64,000 nt of DNA, taken from NCBI GenBank assembly GCA_963580455.1, contig OY756970.1, positions 6,138,001-6,202,000 on the forward strand, in the 5' to 3' direction. Within the stretch, counting starts at the first letter, position 1. Every line of letters starts with the position of its first letter. Under the pieces are notes generated by a model. It ran no database searches. It was not told the DNA's origin and saw nothing but the letters and a program-made list of their open reading frames with translations. Shown piece after piece: positions 25,801 to 36,600 of this stretch. Source of the DNA: Euonymus europaeus. Lineage: Eukaryota > Streptophyta > Magnoliopsida > Celastrales > Celastraceae. Made by a program: the position numbers and the translations under genes.

Positions 25801-27552
25801 TTTCTTTGAGCCACGTAGTTTAACTCTATCTCCCTCTGGAGTTTCAAATGTAATCTTTCTTTCAGCACAATTCAAAACACCTTTATGGGCTGTCAACCAG
25901 TCCATTCCCAGAATCACATCAAATTCTCTGAGAGTAATCACTTTCAGGTCTGCTTTTAGGTCATGATTCCCTAAATGTAAAACACAATCATAGCACATTC
26001 CCTCCGCCAGAGTAGAGTACCCCAGTGGAGATTCAACTAGAAATCTTTCCCTAATTGAACTAATTCCTAGTCCAAGGGCTTCAGCAAATGATTTAGAAAT
26101 AAAAGAGTGGGTCGCTCCAGTATCAAAAAGAATGCATCCAAATGTGCTGTAAATAATAAAACTACCTGTCTCCAGAGGTGGGTCTGGGGTAGCGGTAGCA
26201 GTCAGGGCATATACTCTCCCCTGAGGTCTCTGCTGGCCTGACCGTCCTATGGGTACAGTAGATGTAACTGCTGGCCGACCCCTGCCTCTAGGCACCGATG
26301 TGGCTGTGGATCCCTGCTGTGATGCACTCTGTGCTGAACCACTTGGACAATTCCGCGCAATATGCCCTATCAATCCACACCGATAACATGCTCCCTCTCT
26401 CTCCCTACGACGTACACAGTCTCGTGCATAATGGCCCGTCTGTCCACAAGCGTAACATGTCACCTCGGATAGTGAGCTAGCACCTCGACCACCCCGTCCA
26501 AATCCCTGAGAAGATCTATACCCAGAGCTCTGACCCCTACTACCCTGACTCTGCTGGGATCTGAGACGCTTGGGCTCTCTCCCAGGCTCTGTGGAGGTCT
26601 CTCCTCTCTCCCTACGCTGTGCATCGGCTGACCCAAGGCTACGAACAGCATCCTCGGCTATATAAGCCCTATCTACCACATCCGCATAAGTAATCAGTCT
26701 CTGTGTGCGAACATGCACTGCTATGCTCGGGAGTAATGCCTTTTGGAACCGAGCTGCTCTCTCAGCATCAGTGGCCGCGAATCGCTGACCAAACAGTAAT
26801 AACTCCTCAAATTTCGTCTGAAACTCAGCCACAGTCATGCTATTCGTCTGCCGAAACTCAAGGAACTCCTGTGCCAAAGAATCTCTAACCACACTAGGTA
26901 TGAATCTCTCCTGTATCAGCTCTGTAAATCTATCCCACAGCATATTACCCTGTGTCCGGGTAAGAGACTCCCACCAAGTGAACGCAGTACCCTCTAGAAA
27001 ATGGGATACCAACCGGACCCTACGCTCAGCAGGGACATGCAATGTATCCAACCGGTGACCCATCTGTCTAAGCCACTCGGTAAGCTGTATGGCATCCCTA
27101 GCACCTCTGTACACTGGAGGTCTGGTCTTCCTAAGCTCAGATAACTCAGTCAGCACCCTCCGATCATCAGCCTCTATAGCTACTCCCTCAGCTCGGGGCC
27201 CTCTGTCATCCCCTCTAGTCGCTCTCTGTATATGAGGTAAAATCCCCTCTAAGACAGCCTGAACAGCAGTTCCGACAATATTCTGTATATCCCCTAGTGG
27301 TACACCGGGTGCCGGAGCAGCAGGCTCAGGCATCCGTCCCCCCCCCTCTGGCTCGGGTACTGGCTCCTCCGACCCCTCTGTATGATGCTCTATATCAACA
27401 CTAGCATGGGAGCTATCTACCGACACCTCCTGCAATAACTCGGGATCCTCCTCCTCCTCCTCTATCGGTGGAATCCAACCTCTACCTCTCATCGGAATAA
27501 TAATCCTCCCCCTAGCTCTCCACATAGGTCTACCAGCTCCTCTATCCGCCAT
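22816..27552 (-). CDS. Gag-Pol polyprotein, Tekay-type chromovirus, copy 2
   Basis: Second intact 1,578-aa polyprotein, identical in translation to the one at 15718-20454 and exactly 7,098 bp away. It has the same domain order: gag with two CCHC knuckles, protease (DTGATHSF), RT (FIDDILIYS), RNase H, integrase with zinc site and three acidic core residues, and chromodomain-like tail. Its own 5' LTR is LTR 3, the outermost LTR, which would drive the transcript. Identity with copy 1 implies that the duplication, or a later homogenising exchange, is recent. An assembly error that duplicated one unit must also be considered, though LTR 3 carries private variants that argue three LTRs were distinguished. 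Confidence 0.97.
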   Translation of the reverse strand: MADRGAGRPMWRARGRIIIPMRGRGWIPPIEEEEEDPELLQEVSVDSSHASVDIEHHTEGSEEPVPEPEGGGRMPEPAAPAPGVPLGDIQNIVGTAVQAVLEGILPHIQRATRGDDRGPRAEGVAIEADDRRVLTELSELRKTRPPVYRGARDAIQLTEWLRQMGHRLDTLHVPAERRVRLVSHFLEGTAFTWWESLTRTQGNMLWDRFTELIQERFIPSVVRDSLAQEFLEFRQTNSMTVAEFQTKFEELLLFGQRFAATDAERAARFQKALLPSIAVHVRTQRLITYADVVDRAYIAEDAVRSLGSADAQRRERGETSTEPGREPKRLRSQQSQGSRGQSSGYRSSQGFGRGGRGASSLSEVTCYACGQTGHYARDCVRRREREGACYRCGLIGHIARNCPSGSAQSASQQGSTATSVPRGRGRPAVTSTVPIGRSGQQRPQGRVYALTATATPDPPLETGSFIIYSTFGCILFDTGATHSFISKSFAEALGLGISSIRERFLVESPLGYSTLAEGMCYDCVLHLGNHDLKADLKVITLREFDVILGMDWLTAHKGVLNCAERKITFETPEGDRVKLRGSKKEPCTHFLSNSNYVECRMASLTLNEPCEGNKAPMHVIRDYMDVFPEELPGIPPKREIEYVIDVYPGTNPISISPYRMAPAELRELDKQLRELLALGFIRPSSSPWGAPVLFVKKKDGSLRMCIDYRQLNRVTIKNKYPLPRINDLFDQLKGSRYYSKIDLRSGYHQLLIREEDVAKTAFRTRYGHYEFLVLPFGLTNAPAAFMDMMQRILRPYLDQFVIVFIDDILIYSSSEEKHERHLRIVLQTLREHQLYAKMSKCEFWVEEVKFLGHVISHEGIAVDPSKVNSIVEWPRPKNVKEIRSFLGLAGYYRRFIKHFSRIAASLTHLTCKNVPYQWTDECEHAFEELKQRLTTPPVLVIPERDLGYQVYCDASIVGLGCVLMQQNRVVEYASRLLRPHERNYPIHDLELAAVVFALKQWRYYLYGERFEVMSDHKSLKYLFTQKELNQRQRRWLEYLADYDFTLQYHPGKANIVADALSRKAQLARVAMKEWENGEVLNQYRVQIAEQGEQVCLGSLVLRPVLMQNVIEAQNQDDRFNNIGNEVNWVRGSDGGVRFGGRLIVPENADLRKEILREAHHSQFAMHPGSTKMYRDVKRQFWWKGMKGDIAKFVSKCLTCQQIKAEHQKPAGLLQPLPVAEWKWEHITMDFVTDLPRSPRGHDSVWVVIDRLTKSAHFLPVRKTDTVDKLSKLYVQEIVKLHGVPCSIVSDRDPRFTSRFWETLQHALGTQLYMSTAFHPQTDGQSERLIQILEDMLRACVLDWKGNWENYLALAEFVYNNSYQSSIQMAPYEALYGRPCRSPLCWAEVGEKNLIGPELVRETTDGVEVIRKRLQTAQSRQKSYADQRRRPLEFQIGDHVFLKISPRRGFKRFSKQGKLTPRFIGPFEILSRVGEVAYRLALPPQLVGVHNVFHVSMLRKYEPDPTHVLDWSTISVDADASYILQPVQLLDRQEKSLRNKSIPLVKVLWKHHSIEEATWELESEMREKYPVLFTTTGKI

Positions 27553-27695
27553 CTAATCACATAAGACAACACATGCATATATGATCAAATAAAACAACAA
27601 CAATCATCAACACATATCACATAACACTTACCCGATCGGCTGCGATGCGGAACCAGAGCTAGTGCACATACCGTCCCCTACCTTTACCCCCGAGT

Positions 27696-27712
27696 CCTGG
27701 GCTTCGATACCA
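27696..27712 (-). other. Primer binding site, family A copy 2
   Basis: Minus-strand TGGTATCGAAGCCCAGG. It differs from copy 1 by one base (plus-strand T at 20604, C at 27702). This is the only internal-region difference I noticed. The change makes it one base closer to the initiator-Met tRNA complement. Confidence 0.68.
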
Positions 27713-27715
27713 ACT

Positions 27716-28754
27716 TGTCACGCCCCGACACCCGGGACATGACGTGGCGCAAAATTTGATCTATTTGCCTAAAGTGAAATAAAATTTAGTGAATAAAATT
27801 TAGTGAATAACCAATTCATATCTCCTGCAACTGTTCCTTCAGGTATAGCTAGATTACTTGGCGATCAAGTAACAAAATATGTAGCCAATAGTATCCACCA
27901 ATACCCCTTAGCTTCTAGGGACAGGTTGCTTAACGAACAGTAGTAACTACACTTTATTTATATTCATATACATATCTACATACAAGGCCAACACACACCA
28001 TCCCCCAAAATGTGGCCCCGTTCCGTTTCCTGGTATGTACATCTAGCCCTCGGCCTGGTCCCCATCGCCAGCTCGATCGGCATTGTCAACCTCACCTGAA
28101 AAAAAACACATAATACAAGAATGAGCCGAAGCTCAGTAGGAAACACCATAACCCTGAAAAGTTAACTACAACAAAATCATCACTGCACACAGTTAACATC
28201 CAACTATCAATAGCCACCAAACATCCCACGCTCCGCCAATAGTAACCCATTATCCCCACTCCGACCTCAAGCTCGGAACTTTCCACTCCGAACTCAAGAT
28301 CGAAACTTCTCTTCTCCGAGTGAGGAAGGCAGGCAACCACTACCTACCTGGACTATCCACCCTTTGCCAGGACTTTCCACCCTTCGCTATGTGGCCGCAT
28401 AGCGAATCCACACTCGGATTCTTCCCACTGTACGTACAGGGCCGCCTTCTCATCTCATGCTCCTCTACTCCACCGCACCACCTTCCTCCTGTTATCTCTC
28501 CTCAACCAAAGAACATGTTTTTATCATAATTCACAACCGTGTTATTTGTGTCCACAGATCACCCCCCATAACTTTCCCTAGACACAACAACAATTCTCCA
28601 TAATGGGATAGATATTCTTACCTACACATATATACGTTCAGTCCTTAAAATATATACATATATATATATGTACCTGCATGTGTAGCGCCTACAATACAAA
28701 TACAAAGGGGTAGTGCTATCAAATATACATGCCACATACTTGAAACGTGCTGAT

Positions 28755-28795
<41 letters not shown>

Positions 28796-29854
28796 TATAT
28801 ATATCCGCATGTGCAATGCTTACAAACAGTTATTGTACTATTATATATACAAGCTCAAAGGTGTATACACGCACACACCATCTATATATATATATATACC
28901 TATATCAATTGTGCATATCAACCCACTCACACGTCTCTGGCTGCACTTCCATATATACATATATTTATATATATGTGTATATCGACGCCCACATTAATAG
29001 CTTGCTACCCTCCCACAGTTCCAACACCAGCACTAGCAATTAAATAAATATAGATAATTAGATAAATATAGAACCAGTTCTTGTTTCAGCTTAGCAAGAG
29101 AACCACTTAAGCTCTAAATTATTTTAGGAGGTGAGTCTTTGACAGCAAGCCACACACCACAAAATCAGCATAAAAAAAATTGCACCAATCTATCAATTAA
29201 ATCCAGATTTCCTCAAATTGCAACTTCCAGTCACTGGTCTTGCAATCAAGACTACTTAGCTACCAAATTAACCAGATTAATCACGATTAGGCGGTTTCCT
29301 TCAGCAATAACACACTAAAAGCATGGTCACCACTCAGATTATTCCAGAGTTAAAGAGTTTCCTACCTGTTAAGGTGTATCTTGCTACTGGTATAAGTTTT
29401 GAGCCCTTCTCCTACTCGGATCACCTCTTCTACCAAATGGCTTGCACCGGTTGTTACCAAGACAAACCCCCAGGGAAAAAGCACATTCGGTCACCAAACC
29501 CTCAAAGCCAAAATGTCTCTCGACTCTTCCTCCACTTTCTCGCCTATGTTCTTCTTTTCCCTTCTTTCCTTTCCTTTTTTTTTTTAATGTATATATATAT
29601 ATACTTTATCTACCCACTTCGGCTCTTTCTTAGCTGCTAAGTTCCCTTCCTCCTTACTAATTAATTAATTTTTTTGTCTCTTTTGAATTATTCTCCTAAT
29701 TTATTTTTCTCTTAACCACTTCACCAAATTTATTAAATATAGGTATGATAGACAATTTATTTTAATTCAAAGTTAGTTGCCGATCTCTCTAGTGTACCGT
29801 TGTACACATGTCACTCTCTTGTTCAATAGTCTCGTTATTTTCGGGTCAAGATAT
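27716..29854 (-). mobile_element. Family A LTR 3 (outer 5' LTR), right end truncated
   Basis: Matches LTRs 1 and 2 but with private changes: G to A at 28303, one TA run 2 bp shorter (near 28883-28899), a shortened T-rich tract near 29573-29584, and A to C at 29753. The end stops at GGGTCAAGATAT without the terminal CACA, then continues as solo LTR D sequence. It is the 5' LTR of copy 2, so this truncation removes the first bases of U3. Confidence 0.9.
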
Positions 29855-30154
29855 TTGTATTTTGTTTTCTTTTTATTTATTTGTTAATTGACCCCTCCTA
29901 CCCTAATCTCTATTTACAATCTCGCCATTAATTTAACTCACCAATCCTCTAATTCCAATAATTTGTGTCAATTCCATTTTAACTCCAACTCCGATAATTT
30001 TTACACATAATATATTTTGCTTATCGCATAAAATTTAATAATCATCTTATAATCCCATTTTAAAATTATTATTACACACACTAAAATTATAATGAATACC
30101 ACATACATTGCTTTGCTATATTACGTAAGCTATCTCACGACTCAGGGTGTTACA
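29855..30154 (-). mobile_element. Solo LTR D, right part
   Basis: Follows the truncated family A LTR 3 and ends CAGGGTGTTACA, the inverted counterpart of the TGTAACGCCC start at 12164. It is then followed by GTTAT, matching the left-hand duplication. With 12164-13519 it makes one interrupted LTR. Confidence 0.8.
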
Positions 30155-30566
30155 GTTATTGCATGAGTTGCAGTTCTAAATTAGAAAAGAAAGAGAGCCA
30201 TGGGTAAAATAGAATGAAGTAGAAAGGGAAAGAAAGGAGGGAAAGAAGCTTGGTTTCTTAGAGATTTTAACAAGGATTCAAGAATAAAGAAGTCTTACTC
30301 ATGATTATGAAGGATTTTATTAAGATTCAAGGTAAGAAAATTTTGATTTCCAAAGTTAGGTCTTATAGGTTTTTGTAGATATGTGTTGAATCTTGATTTT
30401 GTGTGAAATTTGAGATATAATAGGTTGATTGAGAATTGATTATGGTTATATATGTAGGTTTAATTGTGGATTTGAGTACAAGTTCAACGGGGATGTTTGA
30501 ATGGTCAAAGAGGGTGTGCCGTGTGATCGAGACTCCCAGGTCAATTTGAGGACCATGTGTGCTACA
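30155..30566 (+). mobile_element. Element E 3' LTR, second part
   Basis: Resumes after the GTTAT duplication and runs to about 30566 (GTGTGCTACA). This is a plausible LTR end, giving a total of about 650 bp with 11926-12163. There is no second E LTR in the window for comparison. Confidence 0.55.
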
Positions 30567-30568
30567 TG

Positions 30569-30690
30569 TGTAACGCCCTGTCCTATATGGTTTAATCACT
30601 TGGCCTATAATACGGAACGCTACCCACAGTAGACATTTAAATATTAATAAATACCTTGTAATATCCATAATTATATGATCAGAGTAAATA
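30569..30690 (-). mobile_element. LTR terminal fragment related to family D
   Basis: Begins TGTAACGCCCTGTCC and shares GGAACGCTAC with the same region of LTR D (CAGAACGCTAC at about 12210). It breaks near 30690 against gag-like sequence. It is too short to type further. Confidence 0.5.
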
Positions 30691-31003
30691 CAAGAAGATC
30701 TTTGTGGATCAACATCCAATCTCTTATTAGTAAGTCCCTGATCACCAACCTTCTGTTTCAACAAATCATGGTGGAGCCTATCTGAGATCATTTTCAATTG
30801 TTCATCATTTTGTTTAAGTATATCGTGCTTAAGACTATCAAATTTGGAATTACTATGATCATCTTCCATTTTAGAACAAATCTTTTGCATTACGACAAAT
30901 AATTGTTCCAAAGTTACTTCAATGGTGTCAAGGCGATTATCCATGGCTATTGTTCGGGTATTTTGACGCAGAATCTGAAGGGAACAATGGTGGAGATCCA
31001 AGA
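30691..31003 (-). pseudogene. Gag N-terminal coiled-coil fragment of a gypsy element (H)
   Basis: The minus-strand frame starts just inside a primer binding site. It encodes MDNRLDTIEVTLEQLFVVMQ followed by a charged heptad-like region (KMEDDHSNSKFDSLKHDI, KQNDEQLKMISDRLHHDLLK). This is the coiled-coil start typical of gag in several plant gypsy lineages. After about 30700 the frame runs into LTR D-like sequence, so the rest of gag is lost. The lineage cannot be fixed from this part. Confidence 0.6.
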
Positions 31004-31015
31004 CCTCTGATACCA
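31004..31015 (-). other. Primer binding site of element H
   Basis: Minus-strand TGGTATCAGAGG, a close match to the initiator-Met tRNA complement, lies two bases from the LTR boundary at 31018. Confidence 0.7.
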
Positions 31016-31017
31016 AT

Positions 31018-31255
31018 TGTTAAGATCCCTTTTGAACCGTAACCTAGCAAGAGTAGTGAGAAGAATCTCATTGAGAAGAAAAGAAGAAAAGCTTAATGAA
31101 CAAGCTCGAGAACTGTATTTTCATTAACAATGCCAGTTACTTTTACAAAGATAATATTTATAGAATTGTTTAACCAACTTAATAGCTTAGCATTTCCACA
31201 TGTCAACAAATTATTGGTTGAATAAATAACATAAAATGTAATTAAGTAGCTTAAG
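31018..31255 (-). mobile_element. Partial 5' LTR of element H
   Basis: Starts TGTTAAGATCCC next to the primer site (minus-strand LTR end GGGATCTTAACA). It is cut at about 31255 by the PIF/Harbinger element. No partner LTR was recognised. Confidence 0.55.
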
Positions 31256-31259
31256 TAAG

Positions 31260-32722
31260 AGCAAGTGCAATGGGCTCTTGAAACCAGCTATATTGGGCTC
31301 TTGATGCCTCTTGACTGCTGCTATGGAAGAAAAAAGGCACTTGAAATGAAGCCCATTTTTTATTCACATTCTAGGACACTAGCGGAAATCAAGTGTTGAA
31401 AAATCATACAATCAAAATGACACGTGTATTTGATTGTACTTTTTCTCGCACGAACTCTCTCTCCACAATTTCCCCTCTTTCTTGCCCTAGCAACCCTCTT
31501 CGGTGTACGATCGCCATTCTCTAAATCTGTACGACTCCTTCTCCTTTTGTTTTATGATTTCTCAATTGTTTCTTCTGTTTGTCAATTTCTCTTCCCTATG
31601 GATGATGCAGTCGAATTTTTTATCTTCATTTCGATTAAGATCTTATTCTTTCCCTGGTTTATTTAAGATTTTTACGAAGAATTTCATGTGATTTTTTTTT
31701 GTTTGTAATTTGTTGATTATTAGGTAGATTAAATGATACTATATTTTCAGAAGTTGGTGAACAGATGAGATGATTGTTTCATTTAAGATGTCTTGTGAAT
31801 GTACAATTGTAGTATCCATGTTGCATATCAGAATTTTAAGAGAACTCAAAGTAGAAGATGCCTTTTTCTTGGGATAAGTTATGGAATAGAATCATAAAAC
31901 TTGAAAGTGATGAAGTAGTGGTCAGTGTATATAGATCTGGACAGGAAAGAATAGTGAAGGAGAATCCACAAAGTGTGGAGGCTTTCTGAGTGCCAAAGCT
32001 CCAGTGTAGTAAAAAGGAGAAAACATTGATGGATCATGCGAAATCAAGTCAGAAATAATAACCTAACACAATGTCATTTGTCTATCAAGCTGTAAATTTA
32101 GTTATCGTTCCCTGAGTGAGCGTGTTTAGCATATAAGTAAATGCTCATCCTTAACTGAAAACTCTTTGTTCTTTGCAAACAAGATCTTAGTGATTCTTCC
32201 ACAGTAGTGTTATCAATATCAATCTCTTGATTCATGCATGGTCATTGGTACAGAACAATATCAATCTCTTGGAGCACGAACAAGTTCTTTTATGTTTGAT
32301 TACAGAGGCTCAATAAATTCTTTGTTAATGGGGCATTACTGTAATATTATGTCATATGGATAAACATACACTTTTTAGAATCTAGATTCGTTGGTGCCTT
32401 CACGTGTATTTTTTTTTTATGTTTTAAATTGGGTTTTCTCTTGGTCTCTTATTGTTGAGCACTATGTCCTTGTTTGCATGAATAAACAAGCACGCTCAAA
32501 TTATATTGTCTTTGTAATTTCAAATGTCTTTTTGTTTTCTTTCCACTAATTTGAGATAAACCTATCTTGAATGTATTTCTTTAGGTCAACAATCTCATAT
32601 CTGAATTGTATTATTATAACTTCTATCCATGCACTAAATTCATTATTATTTTCGTTACTAAAATTTTTATGGTTTGTATATGAACTGTGTTTCATATTTA
32701 ATATTTTGAACATTAACCAGCT
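31260..32722. other. 5' region of the Harbinger element
   Basis: A subterminal stretch with CT-rich, leader-like sequence (31430-31560). It may contain 5' UTR and intron for ORF1, since an AG-rich acceptor-like 'accag' sits just before the ORF1 ATG. The short frames at 31424-31691 are unsupported as genes. Confidence 0.35.
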
Positions 32723-34245
32723 TTGATGGATCCTACTCCTCCTGGCAATGAAGAACCCAATAGCTCAAACCCTTTTTGTTGGATGTCGGATCTCCAATTC
32801 ACCCCCGCACAAGTTGCCCATATGGCAGCTTTTGGTTCATTTTGTCAACAAAATGTACCCCCACAGCAACAAGCGAATTGGATTCCACCTTATGATGGCT
32901 TCTCAAATCCAACACATGGTATGGGGATCTATGAATACCCAACAAACACATTATGGTGAACCTAACTCTCTAGAATTTGGCCATCAAACACCCTCAACTC
33001 ATAATTCAGGCCGTACAACTCAGGAAATCAATAGGAAAGCACCTAATTGGAGAGTCAATGAGGATGTTACACTATGTGAAGCTTGGATTAAGGTTTCAGA
33101 GAATGTAGAACTTGGCAATGGGTAGACCAATGACGCATTTTGGTCAAGAGTATGGGTTGAATTTCAAGAATGTGATCTAGAGTCAGATCGTGCGTAGCGC
33201 GCTTGTGAAAATCTTTGGTTTGTGATTCAAGCTGGTGTGACAAAAATGGAGGGCTATTGTCAAAAATTTCCAAAGAAATCGATTTGGTGGAACTAACCCA
33301 AATGATGAGGTGAACTTGCACTTTATTATTTACTGCTCTACTTAAAATTTGTTCACAAAACTTTGTGCTATCAATTAGGAAATTTGATCTCCAACAAATA
33401 TTTTTTCTTTGTTGTCTCCATTTCATGTCTTGTATACAATAAGGAGCGCGCTTCGGGATGTTCAAGCAAGACCATGCGAAGAACTTCAAGTTCATTCACT
33501 GTTGGGAGATCCTTTGATCTTGCACCCAGTGTCACGCCTCACTTGATGAGAAAGAAGCCAGAGATAAGAATAAGGGCAAAAAGAGTTTGGGAGTTGGTAT
33601 GAGCGCATCTTACTACTGTTGTCAATCATTCAACATTGACAAATTTGGGGACCATATGGATGTTAATACCCATTACTCAGACACTCCAATCATCGTTGGC
33701 TGCTTCGCAGTCATCTTGTGACACAACTAGTAAGTTGAACGAGGTTGTTTTAGCTTGGCGTCAAACCTTGGAGAACCGTTTTTCAGTCACCGAAGCAGTC
33801 AATTGACGAGCAAAACTTCAATGCCATTAAGATTGCACGACTTGATGCAATCCAAAAGAGTATTACCATTACTTAGAAGTTGGCAGTTGTAGAAGAGGAA
33901 CTCATAAAGAAAGACTCAAATGCGAGTGTAGTAGAGGTTCTAGCTAAATACTATGCACAACTGAAGGAGCTTGACGAACTAGATAGAGAACTAAACATTA
34001 TGAATCTTGACTACTGTAAATTTTTAACAATTTTTTAGAAATGACCGTGTGGAATATAACATAGTACTGTAATCTGATTTTTTTTAACTTCACAGAGATT
34101 CGAGCACTTTAATTTTCTCCCGGAGGGCATGGGGCAGCAAGGCTAAGCAAGGATGCGAACAACGTTAACCCAAGCAACCTTGAGGACAGGTTCAATGAGG
34201 ATGTTGAAGTGGGATACAATGAGGAGGACTGAGTGTTTGGTCAGC
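32723..34245 (+). pseudogene. PIF/Harbinger ORF1 (Myb/SANT-like, NAM-associated type) pseudogene
   Basis: Plus-strand remnant of the accessory DNA-binding protein of Harbinger elements. The N-terminus is Pro/Gln-rich (from 32723), with FCQQNVPPQQQANWIPPYDG. A frameshift near 32930 leads to the trihelix-like block NWRVNEDVTLCEAWIKVSEN, then an in-frame stop in place of Gln, then NDAFWSRVWVEFQE (33010-33170). After a stop and intron-like DNA, the C-terminal NAM-associated region carries EELIKKDSNASVVEVLAKYY (about 33890-34020). A final short acidic exon-like piece ends at about 34230. In live elements ORF1 helps import the transposase or bind DNA. Several stops and a frameshift kill this copy. 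Confidence 0.75.
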
Positions 34246-34332
34246 TTATTGCTGCAATGTTTTTTATACCATGGCTATGTTACTCGAATGTGATAAAAAT
34301 TGTTCGATTCTAATAATTTACATCATTATAAA

Positions 34333-34475
34333 CTTTGTTGGTAATGATGTGGGAGACGCTTTTTTTTCTTTCTTTAGTTACTTTGTTGGTAATGATGTGG
34401 GAGACGCTTTTTTTTCTTTCTTTAGTTACTTTGTTGGTAATGATGTGTGAGACGTATTTTTTTGCTTTAGTAACA
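34333..34475. repeat. 48-bp tandem repeat, three copies
   Basis: Units start at 34333, 34381 and 34429 with CTTTGTTGGTAATGATGTGG. The first two are nearly identical and the third is diverged. A weaker fourth trace follows at about 34477. The location is between ORF1 and transposase, in the 3' part of the Harbinger element. Confidence 0.9.
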
Positions 34476-35309
34476 TTGTTGGATATTGATGCTTGGGACA
34501 TACGTTTTTCTGCGAAACTTCCTAATTATGGTGATTTAAATTGTAAAGAGAAAGAAACACGACGATGAGATGCAATATTGACATAAAGACACATAAGTAG
34601 TCACATAAATAGTGAAAAGATGTTTAGTGAACAATTCATTGTCATATACAGTCCCACAACCAGTAGATTAAATCAAGCATGGTAAAAAACAAATGGGTCT
34701 TAGTCAAAACAATAAGAACCATGCTTCTACCATTATGTTATGCAAAACAAAAGAAGTGAAATTGGAAGACCGGATCCATAAATGATAAAGGGGAAAACAT
34801 AAAAAAGGTATTGAATACGAATTTCAAGTATATGCAGTCTACTTTCCAAGTAATCGATGACCAAGTTGGTTGGCACCTTATACACAAAAATTTAGCACAC
34901 CACATCATCATGGAGAGTATCAAGAGCTTTGTTATGCCTACAACAATCACAAACCACTCAAGGTTGAGGATCAGAGATCAGATAATTACTCAAATTTGAC
35001 AATGCATCATCTTGTTTTGTCTTTTCCACCTGTTTCAGCATAACCAGAAAGAAAGATGTGATTAAACAATATAATAAAGAAACTCTTAAATCACAAAAGA
35101 ACTAAGACTCATGGGATTCTAAATATTTTTCAAAGAGAGATTTTCACATACTAGAAGTTTATGGGCATCCATAGCAATATCTAGTCACTTTAGCTACAAA
35201 ACTTGTCAAATGCCTCCATATCTTGCAAAACAATTATTGAGGATGACAACGAATATAAAAAAGTGATATCAATGCATGATTATATGAAACAAGTGCATAA
35301 CTATGTGCA
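34476..35309. other. Spacer of the Harbinger element
   Basis: A/T-rich DNA between the converging ORF1 and transposase remnants. No coding similarity seen. Short frames at 34738-34999 have no recognisable motif. Confidence 0.35.
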
Positions 35310-35860
35310 GATAACCCCATAATTGTTCCAAAGGTGGTCCGTAAGGTCTCTTCGTAGGCTAGCATTGACACCTCTATCCCTCACTTGTCATTCGTGAACT
35401 AATGTAGGTTCCCAACCACTCCTCATTGTGCCTAAGAAAATACTCGGGGATATTCTCTCTTACCTCTGGTTGCCACGACACTCCCAGTGCATACAATCTA
35501 GAGAACCGATCATACCCAAAAAACCACGAGTCTCGTTCCCTACTAATAAACGAGCGATGTCAGCCTCGTTGGGGGCTCATAGGTATTGCTCTGAGTATAG
35601 GCTAATGATGGATTGGCAAAACAAACGGACTATTTCTATAACAATTGTTTGTGCAATCATAAGTGCATCATCCTCTTTATCGAACGAAATGCCATATGCT
35701 AGAACTCATAAAGCAGCGATCATCTTTTGGATCAAAGAGAATCCAGGCCTACCCACTACATCATATGAGAGTCTGAAATATGGCTCGATCTCTTTTAAAT
35801 CACTGCAAATCCTATGAAATAATTCTTGGCGCATTCAAAACCGCCGACGAAACAGATACG
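35310..35860 (-). pseudogene. PIF/Harbinger transposase (DDE_Tnp_4 type), internally deleted
   Basis: One minus-strand frame from about 35850 encodes the helix-turn-helix and first catalytic region. It shows YDVVGRPGFSLIQKMIAAL, VLAYGISFDKEDDALMIAQT, APNEADIARLLVGNE and GMIGSLDCMHWE, where the Asp is the first catalytic residue. Three in-frame TGA codons interrupt it; at least two replace Arg-type CGA positions of the family. After CMHWE the sequence jumps to the C-terminal tail (VRDRGVNASLRRDLTDHLWN, about 35310-35385). The second Asp and the Glu, with roughly half the protein, are therefore deleted. It cannot transpose. It lies convergent to ORF1, an arrangement known in this superfamily. 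Confidence 0.85.
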
Positions 35861-36600
35861 GTGGGTATATATAGTTGGCTGAGAAAGACTTCTGAAAAAG
35901 ATTATTGTGTGCTTGTACACGATCCCTCTTAATGATTGTACATCTGCAAATCCTCGGGGGCTCGGGTTGACTAACCTCTTCCACAATGTGTTCCAGCAAT
36001 GCTATTCTTCAACTTCTTGGTTGATGAATTTTTTTCATGAACAGTATACCATTATGCAAACTAGGACCATTGAATTTTTTTATTTATTTCTTCACGAATT
36101 TCCTCAATGTGCAGGTAGCTGCAATTTCAAATAGCCCACATTAAAAAAAATCATTTATTATCGTCAATGTGCAGTTTGAATCAACTCTCTAAGCTACCAC
36201 ACTTGCTCATACAACACCAAATGGAATTTCCAAGCTCGGTGCAAGTTCAAATGGTACATTATTAGTGACAAATGTTAGACTTGTACAGTTAACAATGTTG
36301 AGAGAATTAGCAACATTGTATCATTTCAATTACACAAACTTGAATGATTGACGTCCCAAATAGATCGAATTAATTGTTGTTATATTTCATCCTTGCAAGT
36401 TAATTTTTCCATCAGCGATGACCATCGCTTAGCCTGCTTAGGTATAGTCACCCGCATGCCTAACCTGGAATTGGGCACAAAAATAAGCAATTTTCCGTCG
36501 AATTTAGGACATATCTAGAATCAGAAACAATTTAAGCCCCTCCCCTCTCTCATATCCCCCAAAATGAGATTTCAAATTGTGTAAAATGATTTCAAGCATT
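35861..36600. other. Harbinger terminal region and unassigned flank
   Basis: The part to about 36208 is probably the end of the Harbinger element. 36209-36600 holds no recognised gene, LTR end or repeat. Confidence 0.35.

Larger units (their letters stand above)
13520..29854 (-). mobile_element. Tandem three-LTR chromovirus, family A (LTR-internal-LTR-internal-LTR)
   Basis: A 7,098-bp unit is repeated head to tail. LTRs begin at 13520, 20618 and 27716 (all TGTCACGCCCCGACACCCGG). Internal regions, each with an intact 1,578-codon minus-strand polyprotein, occupy 15670-20617 and 22768-27715. Both encoded proteins are identical. The element is nested in solo LTR D. The right-hand LTR lacks its terminal CACA and no target duplication is evident (left flank TAACC, right flank TTGTA). 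Lineage: Tekay/Del-type chromovirus, from the RT and integrase motifs and the C-terminal chromodomain. Recent origin is inferred from near-identity. Confidence 0.93.
31259..36208. mobile_element. PIF/Harbinger DNA transposon, decayed
   Basis: The left end GAGCAAGTGCAATGGGCTCT, preceded by TAA, is a typical PIF/Harbinger terminus with a 3-bp TWA-type target. Inside are an ORF1 (Myb/SANT-like, plus strand) and a DDE_Tnp_4-type transposase (minus strand), the two proteins such elements use. A tentative right end CACTTGCTC is at 36200-36208, sharing nine bases with the left end. The right boundary is uncertain, but the element identity is secure from the two proteins. Confidence 0.7.

Noticed and set aside
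31424..31691. Small hydrophobic secreted or membrane protein
   Set aside because: CT-rich leader DNA of a Harbinger element gives Leu/Phe/Ser-rich frames by composition; no homology or supporting context.
34333..34475. CRISPR-like array
   Set aside because: The units are contiguous tandem repeats without unique spacers, in a plant transposon context.
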